Of a stretch of 64,000 nucleotides of DNA, positions 60,356 to 64,000 are shown piece after piece. The notes beneath the pieces are model-generated. The model had not been told where the DNA came from. It was given only the letters and a program-made list of their open reading frames with translations, and ran no database searches. Numbering within the stretch: position 1 is the first letter of the stretch; each line of letters opens with the position of its first letter. Where the stretch lies: assembly GCA_018713605.1 (NCBI GenBank), contig DVOM01000005.1, positions 1-64,000 on the forward strand. The letters are read 5' to 3'. The stretch comes from Scatacola_A faecigallinarum (GTDB taxonomy: Bacteria > Pseudomonadota > Alphaproteobacteria > RF32 > CAG-239). The translations under genes and the position numbers were made by a program.

Positions 60356-61678
60356 ATGGAAGACACCCTTTTTTCGTCACAGGTTAAACGGCCGCTTGCC
60401 GACCGTCTGCGGCCGCAGACTTTGGCCGAAGTCGTCGGGCAGGATCACATCGTGGGAGAAGATGCGCCGCTGGGCAGAATGGTAAAGTCCGGAAAAATAT
60501 CTTCGTTTATTCTCTGGGGGCCGCCGGGCTGCGGAAAAACCACGATTGCGCGTCTGATTGCCGAAAACACCAATCTTTATTTTGAACAGATTTCGGCGGT
60601 TTTTTCCGGCGTGGCCGATTTGAAGCGGGTTTTTCAATATGCGCAGGATCGCCGGGCGACACAAGGGAAGGGCACGCTGTTGTTTGTCGACGAAATCCAT
60701 CGTTTTAACAAGTCGCAGCAGGACGGTTTTCTCCCCTATGTGGAAGACGGCACGATTATTCTGGTCGGTGCTACCACCGAGAATCCTTCTTTTGAGCTGA
60801 ACGCGGCGCTGTTGTCCAGATGTCAGGTGTTTGTGCTGAATCGTCTGGATGCCGACGCTTTCGAGCAGCTTTTGCAGCGCGCCGAAAGGGAAACCGGCCG
60901 CAAGCTGCCGGTCAACGAGGAAGCGCGCGCGTTTATGAAAGAGATTGCCGACGGCGACGGGCGCTATATTCTCAATCTCTGTGAAAGCGTGTTTGCCTAT
61001 GCCAAAGAAGGAGAGACCTTTGACAAGGACAGCATTCTGAAAATCGTGCGGTCTCGGGCACCCATATATGACAAGGGGCGCGACGGGCATTATAATCTGA
61101 TTTCGGCCGTGCATAAGTCGTTGCGCGGTTCCGACGTGGACGCGGCTCTGTACTGGGCGGCGCGAATGATTGAGGCCGGCGAAGATCCCAAGTATCTGCT
61201 GCGGCGGCTGACCCGTTTCGCGGTTGAAGACGTTTCTCTGGCCGATCCGAACGCGGTAACGCAGGCAATTGCCTGCTGGGAAACTTATGAGCGACTGGGT
61301 TCGCCGGAAGGCGATCTGGCGATTATGCAACTGGTAGCTTATCTGGCGACGGCACCGAAGTCGGTCGGTGTTTACAAGGCCATGTACAAGGCACGGGAAC
61401 TGGCGCGGAAAACCGGTTCGCTGATGCCGCCGAAAAACATTCTCAACGCGCCGACGAAACTGATGAAACAGCTTGGCTACAGCGAAGGTTACGAATATGA
61501 TCCCGATTGTGAAGACGGTTTTTCTGGCGCCAACTATTTTCCGGACGGCATGAACCGGGTCAAGATTTATTTTCCGGTTGACCGCGGCTTTGAGCGCGAG
61601 ATTAAAAAACGGGTCGAATATTTTGACAATCTGCGCCGCGAGAAGCAAAAGGCCAAAAAGAAAGAGGGGCAGGAATGA
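60356..61678 (+). CDS. rarA: RarA/MgsA replication-associated recombination ATPase
   Basis: AAA+ tetramer acting at stalled replication forks. The 440-residue protein has RPLADRLRPQTLAEVVGQDH, Walker A FILWGPPGCGKTTIAR (about 51), Walker B LLFVDEIHRFNKSQQD, sensor region TTENPSFELNAALLSRCQVF, and the C-terminal MgsA domain with GYSEGYEYDPDC. The ATG at 60356 is preferred to a TTG eight codons upstream. Its end overlaps crcB by four bases. Confidence 0.96.
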   Translation: MEDTLFSSQVKRPLADRLRPQTLAEVVGQDHIVGEDAPLGRMVKSGKISSFILWGPPGCGKTTIARLIAENTNLYFEQISAVFSGVADLKRVFQYAQDRRATQGKGTLLFVDEIHRFNKSQQDGFLPYVEDGTIILVGATTENPSFELNAALLSRCQVFVLNRLDADAFEQLLQRAERETGRKLPVNEEARAFMKEIADGDGRYILNLCESVFAYAKEGETFDKDSILKIVRSRAPIYDKGRDGHYNLISAVHKSLRGSDVDAALYWAARMIEAGEDPKYLLRRLTRFAVEDVSLADPNAVTQAIACWETYERLGSPEGDLAIMQLVAYLATAPKSVGVYKAMYKARELARKTGSLMPPKNILNAPTKLMKQLGYSEGYEYDPDCEDGFSGANYFPDGMNRVKIYFPVDRGFEREIKKRVEYFDNLRREKQKAKKKEGQE

Positions 61679-62034
61679 GCGTGATTGCGGCAATTTTTGT
61701 CGGCGGCGGCATCGGGTCGGTGCTGAGGCATCTTCTGTCTTCGCAAATCGGCAGCCACTGGGGAATTATGCTGGTCAATGTTCTCGGTGCGATGCTGATC
61801 GGCATGGCGTATGCGTATTTTGCCGACCGAGCCGGTCTGCGTCCGGAAACCAGGGCTTTTATTATTACCGGTCTGTTGGGCGGTTTTACGACTTTTTCGA
61901 CTTACATGCTTGATTTTAACCTGTTGCTCGGCAGTCGGCGGATTTATGAGGCGCTGTTTTATCTGCTGGGTTCGGTGGCGGTCGGAATTGTATTTTTGGC
62001 TGTCGGAATAAAAATCGCCAAACTGTGTTTTTAA
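61675..62034 (+). CDS. crcB: CrcB/Fluc fluoride channel
   Basis: Dual-topology dimeric channel that exports fluoride. The 119-residue protein has four membrane segments, GGGIGSVLRHLLS at the N terminus, MLVNVLGAMLIG, and the signature GLLGGFTTFSTYMLDF with pore phenylalanines and Na+-site residues. Single copy, so it should form a homodimer. Coupled to rarA through an ATGA overlap. No fluoride riboswitch is visible upstream because the gene starts inside rarA. Confidence 0.95.
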   Translation: MSVIAAIFVGGGIGSVLRHLLSSQIGSHWGIMLVNVLGAMLIGMAYAYFADRAGLRPETRAFIITGLLGGFTTFSTYMLDFNLLLGSRRIYEALFYLLGSVAVGIVFLAVGIKIAKLCF

Positions 62035-62040
62035 GCTTTG

Positions 62041-62069
62041 TTGACAATTTTGTCCAACTGCTCTATTCT
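62041..62069 (+). promoter_or_regulatory. Promoter of the zeta-like kinase gene
   Basis: TTGACA (62041-62046), 17 bases, TATTCT (62064-62069), starting six bases after the crcB stop; predicted 5' end about 20 bases before the ATG. Confidence 0.6.
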
Positions 62070-62094
62070 TATATCAGAAGCAAGGGAGAGCAAA

Positions 62095-62898
62095 ATGTTG
62101 GAATTGGCGGAAGACGAACAGCAGGCTTTTATCGAGGACAGCAAAAAAAGGGTCTTGGGCGGTTTGAAGGCCTCAAAACGACCGACGTTTACGCTGGTAT
62201 TGGGCGCTCAGGGCGTCGGAAAGTCGTCGTTGACGGCGCTTTTTGAAAATGCGGCAGTCATTTCGCCGGACGCTTATGTTGCCGATTATTATGCCGCCGT
62301 CGGCATCGATCCGCGGGATAATCCGTATGATCGGGAAATAGGCGATTTTGCAATGAGAGTGACGCAGGAAATTTTGACCGAAGCGGTTCGGCGGAAATAT
62401 GACATTGTCTATGACGCGATGTCGATGTCCGACGCGGGCAGGCTGGTCGGCGGCGTGAAGTCGCTGGGATACGGCGTTGCGTTGAAAGCGGTTGTCAACG
62501 ACATGTATGCCAGCGCCTTGAATGTCGAGGAACGTAAGCTCAGATATGATGAGGATTATACCGAATATGTGCGCGGGAAGGGAGCGTATCCGCAGGGGAA
62601 CCCATTGGAGGTGGACAGCGGCGATTCAATTGTCCGATCGATGGAGATGATGGATTTTCTGGAAAAAGCCGACAAAAAAGGCGTGAAAATAGAAGTTTAT
62701 CGGACCGGCGAAAAGGAACCGGCGTTTGTGACCGGGCAGGGCGGAGATTTTGCCGCTTTTGCCGAAACGGTTGCTGTCGGTGACAAAAGCGGGAACATGG
62801 AACGCTGTTGCAAACTGGTCAGAAAAGCGATGAACGCCGGCAAGGAAGACGCGGTTATGCGTCTGAAAAGACTGGAAAGAGAGTTGAATGGCCGTTGA
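62095..62898 (+). CDS. Zeta-toxin-like P-loop kinase
   Basis: A 267-residue protein. LVLGAQGVGKSSLTALFE (about 38-55) is a Walker A loop, then AAVISPDAYVADYY and KYDIVYDAMSMSDAGRLV follow the order of zeta-toxin kinases, where an Asp near the second position binds UDP-GlcNAc and a basic residue helps phosphorylate it. AEENLVEG-like zeta motifs are only partly preserved. No epsilon-type antitoxin gene lies next to it, so it may be a housekeeping kinase of this fold or a toxin with an unlinked partner. Good ribosome site AAGGGAGAGC. Confidence 0.6.
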   Translation: MLELAEDEQQAFIEDSKKRVLGGLKASKRPTFTLVLGAQGVGKSSLTALFENAAVISPDAYVADYYAAVGIDPRDNPYDREIGDFAMRVTQEILTEAVRRKYDIVYDAMSMSDAGRLVGGVKSLGYGVALKAVVNDMYASALNVEERKLRYDEDYTEYVRGKGAYPQGNPLEVDSGDSIVRSMEMMDFLEKADKKGVKIEVYRTGEKEPAFVTGQGGDFAAFAETVAVGDKSGNMERCCKLVRKAMNAGKEDAVMRLKRLERELNGR

Positions 62899-62947
62899 TA
62901 AAAAGTTTGAATTTAAGAATTTTGTTTATCATTAAAATTTGTGAAAT

Positions 62948-63235
62948 ATGAAGGAAAAAGCAAAGAAGGCTTTATTGAGGGCATCAGGAGCAGTTACGCT
63001 GAGAGAATTTGCCAAGGCTCTGGTAGAAATGGAAACTGCCGAAATAAACGATCTGGCTGCCGTTTTGAAAGAAGAGTACGGGATTGTGCCGGCAAAGTTG
63101 GAAATAAAGGAAGCAGCAGGAAACGTTTCCATAACGAAAAGCCCGAAACAGGTTTTAAAAAAGCAACAAAGCCGGGATTATTTTGTGCCGAGGAAAATGG
63201 GCAAGGTGTGTTCGAAACCGAAAAAGAGGTTTTGA
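62948..63235 (+). CDS. Small basic protein resembling the L7/L12 N-terminal domain
   Basis: A 95-residue protein. LREFAKALVEMETAEINDL and AVLKEEYGIVPA (about residues 17-50) have the helical-hairpin pattern of the L7/L12 dimerisation domain, and the wording KEEYGI.PA is especially like Bacteroidota L7/L12 as I recall it. The ribosome-factor-binding C-terminal domain of L7/L12 is missing; instead there is a basic tail (VPRKMGKVCSKPKKRF). The start region is A/T-rich with no Shine-Dalgarno, and a terminator follows. It could be an imported gene or a helix-pair dimerising protein of independent origin. Confidence 0.5.
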   Translation: MKEKAKKALLRASGAVTLREFAKALVEMETAEINDLAAVLKEEYGIVPAKLEIKEAAGNVSITKSPKQVLKKQQSRDYFVPRKMGKVCSKPKKRF

Positions 63236-63245
63236 AATTGAGCGA

Positions 63246-63286
63246 GAAACTGCCGCGGATGGGAAAATCCGGGCAGTTTTTTTTAT
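63246..63286 (+). terminator. Intrinsic terminator after the L7/L12-like gene
   Basis: Stem AAACTGCC-CGGAT with ATCCG-GCAGTTT (single G bulges), short loop, eight T. Confidence 0.85.
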
Positions 63287-63341
63287 TCTAAATTAAGAAG
63301 TTTTGATATATACTGGCGCAAATTTGCGAAAGGAAATACAA

Positions 63342-64000
63342 ATGCCGGGCGTAAGCTTAATTAAGGTAAAGGAATCAGATGACGGAATGCGTCTGAACCG
63401 TTGGTTTTTAAAATATTATCCCGGGCTGCCGCTGGGACGGTTTCAAAAGCTGTTGCGCACCAAGCAGATTAAGGTTGACGGCAAAAAAGCCGAGGCTAAT
63501 CTGAAACTGGCGGCCGGGCAGGAAATCAGGGTGCCGCCGCTGGACGAGGAAAAGGCGGTGCCGCACCGCGAGGCCGGCGTTTCGGCCAAAGATGCGGCTT
63601 TTATTCAGTCGCTGCTCCTTTATAAGGACGACAACATTCTGGTTTTAAATAAGCCTTCCGGTTTGGCCGTGCAAGGCGGGAGCAAGACAACCCGGCATAT
63701 CGACGGCATGCTGGACGCTTTGACTTTCGGAACGGAAGAACGGCCGAAACTGGTGCACCGGATTGACAAAGACACCAGCGGTCTGCTGGTTTTGGCGCGG
63801 AACCGAAAATATGCCGACCTGCTGACCAGAGCATTTCGGGAACACTCGCTGCCAAAAACGTATCTGGCGCTGACGGTCGGTTGTCCGAATCCGGAAGAGG
63901 GCGTTATTAAAGCGCCGCTGGAAAAAGCCGGCGAAAGGAGCCTGATTTCGGAAGGCGGCAAACCGGCCGTGACCGAATACAGGGTTTTGGACAGTGCCGC
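63342..64000 (+). CDS. RluC/RluD family 23S rRNA pseudouridine synthase, cut by the window edge
   Basis: Starts at ATG 63342 after AAAGGAAATACAA and stays open to the end (219 codons). An N-terminal S4 RNA-binding domain (about 10-65, GRFQKLLRTKQIKVDGKKAE) precedes the catalytic domain: ILVLNKPSGLAVQGGS and the active-site motif PKLVHRIDKDTSGLLVLAR, where the Asp of HRIDKDTSG is catalytic. The S4 domain plus this motif order fits RluC or RluD; the missing C terminus prevents deciding. It modifies uridines of 23S rRNA. Confidence 0.9.
   Translation, partial: MPGVSLIKVKESDDGMRLNRWFLKYYPGLPLGRFQKLLRTKQIKVDGKKAEANLKLAAGQEIRVPPLDEEKAVPHREAGVSAKDAAFIQSLLLYKDDNILVLNKPSGLAVQGGSKTTRHIDGMLDALTFGTEERPKLVHRIDKDTSGLLVLARNRKYADLLTRAFREHSLPKTYLALTVGCPNPEEGVIKAPLEKAGERSLISEGGKPAVTEYRVLDSA

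Noticed and set aside
1..64000. tRNA genes, CRISPR arrays, integrases and transposases
   Set aside because: No T-arm consensus, regularly spaced repeats or recombinase motifs were seen by eye on either strand; a tRNA or CRISPR scan would be decisive.

Overview
This window looks like chromosomal DNA of an alphaproteobacterium of roughly 50% G+C, with dense, mostly operonic genes. The evidence is the alphaproteobacterial AddB/AddA pair, the YlxR domain joined to an L7Ae-like domain between nusA and infB, the hslV-hslU-hemW run and the general gene content. Intermediate base composition, glycogen synthase and a Bacteroidota-flavoured small gene fit an uncultured host- or gut-associated lineage, but that placement is inference. 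No rRNA, tRNA, CRISPR array, transposase or integrase was recognised.

Layout. 0-11 kb: a minus-strand gene start with a structured leader, a long glycogen synthase, grpE, then rph-rdgB-addB-addA and trxA. 11.4-12 kb: a promoter-driven, highly structured noncoding RNA candidate and a small XRE regulator. 12-20.4 kb: a DMT-like transporter facing a minus-strand block of hemW, hslU, hslV, a secreted protein with a catalytically dead trypsin-like domain, comM and a lipoprotein. 20.5-25.3 kb: rpsF-rpsR-rplI, a decayed membrane-gene remnant, ftsK and a glycosyltransferase. 25.4-29.3 kb: fabD-fabG and two glycosyltransferase-like genes. 29.4-39.6 kb: the translation and RNA cluster rimP-nusA-ylxR-infB-rbfA-(unknown)-truB-rpsO-pnp. 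39.9-42.1 kb: four small membrane proteins with similar architecture and start regions lacking Shine-Dalgarno sequences. 42.2-49.1 kb: rplY, pth, a phosphoribosyltransferase-HAD fusion, a glycosyltransferase, ychF, an unknown gene, trmL, carD and apaG. 49.1-54.7 kb: a lipoprotein, hslO, recX, an unknown gene, truA and a sugar-nucleotide-type oxidoreductase. 54.8-60.3 kb: a TolC-like lipoprotein with a SPOR domain, a pentapeptide-repeat protein and an orphan VirD4/TraG-like coupling ATPase. 60.3-64 kb: rarA, crcB, a zeta-like kinase, a small protein resembling the L7/L12 N-terminal domain, and a truncated rluC-type gene.

The most unusual signal is a short DNA element inserted in frame in two unrelated housekeeping genes, hemW and truA. 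Each copy adds 40 or 41 codons and is bounded by a 13-15 bp direct repeat of host sequence. Both share a core about 79% identical over 56 bp, which encodes a related peptide in the same reading frame. Each copy also holds a 13-16 nt inverted copy of its own target gene's flanking sequence, plus an inner stem whose two arms differ between copies but stay complementary. It resembles in principle the Rickettsia palindromic elements found inside protein genes, but has a different sequence, and the target-complementary arm deserves attention.

Most housekeeping genes have recognisable Shine-Dalgarno sequences. A minority (at 35.3, 39.9-41.5, 46.7 and 62.9 kb) have A/T-rich start regions without one. 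Several of these have good TTGACA-N17-TATAGT-type promoters.
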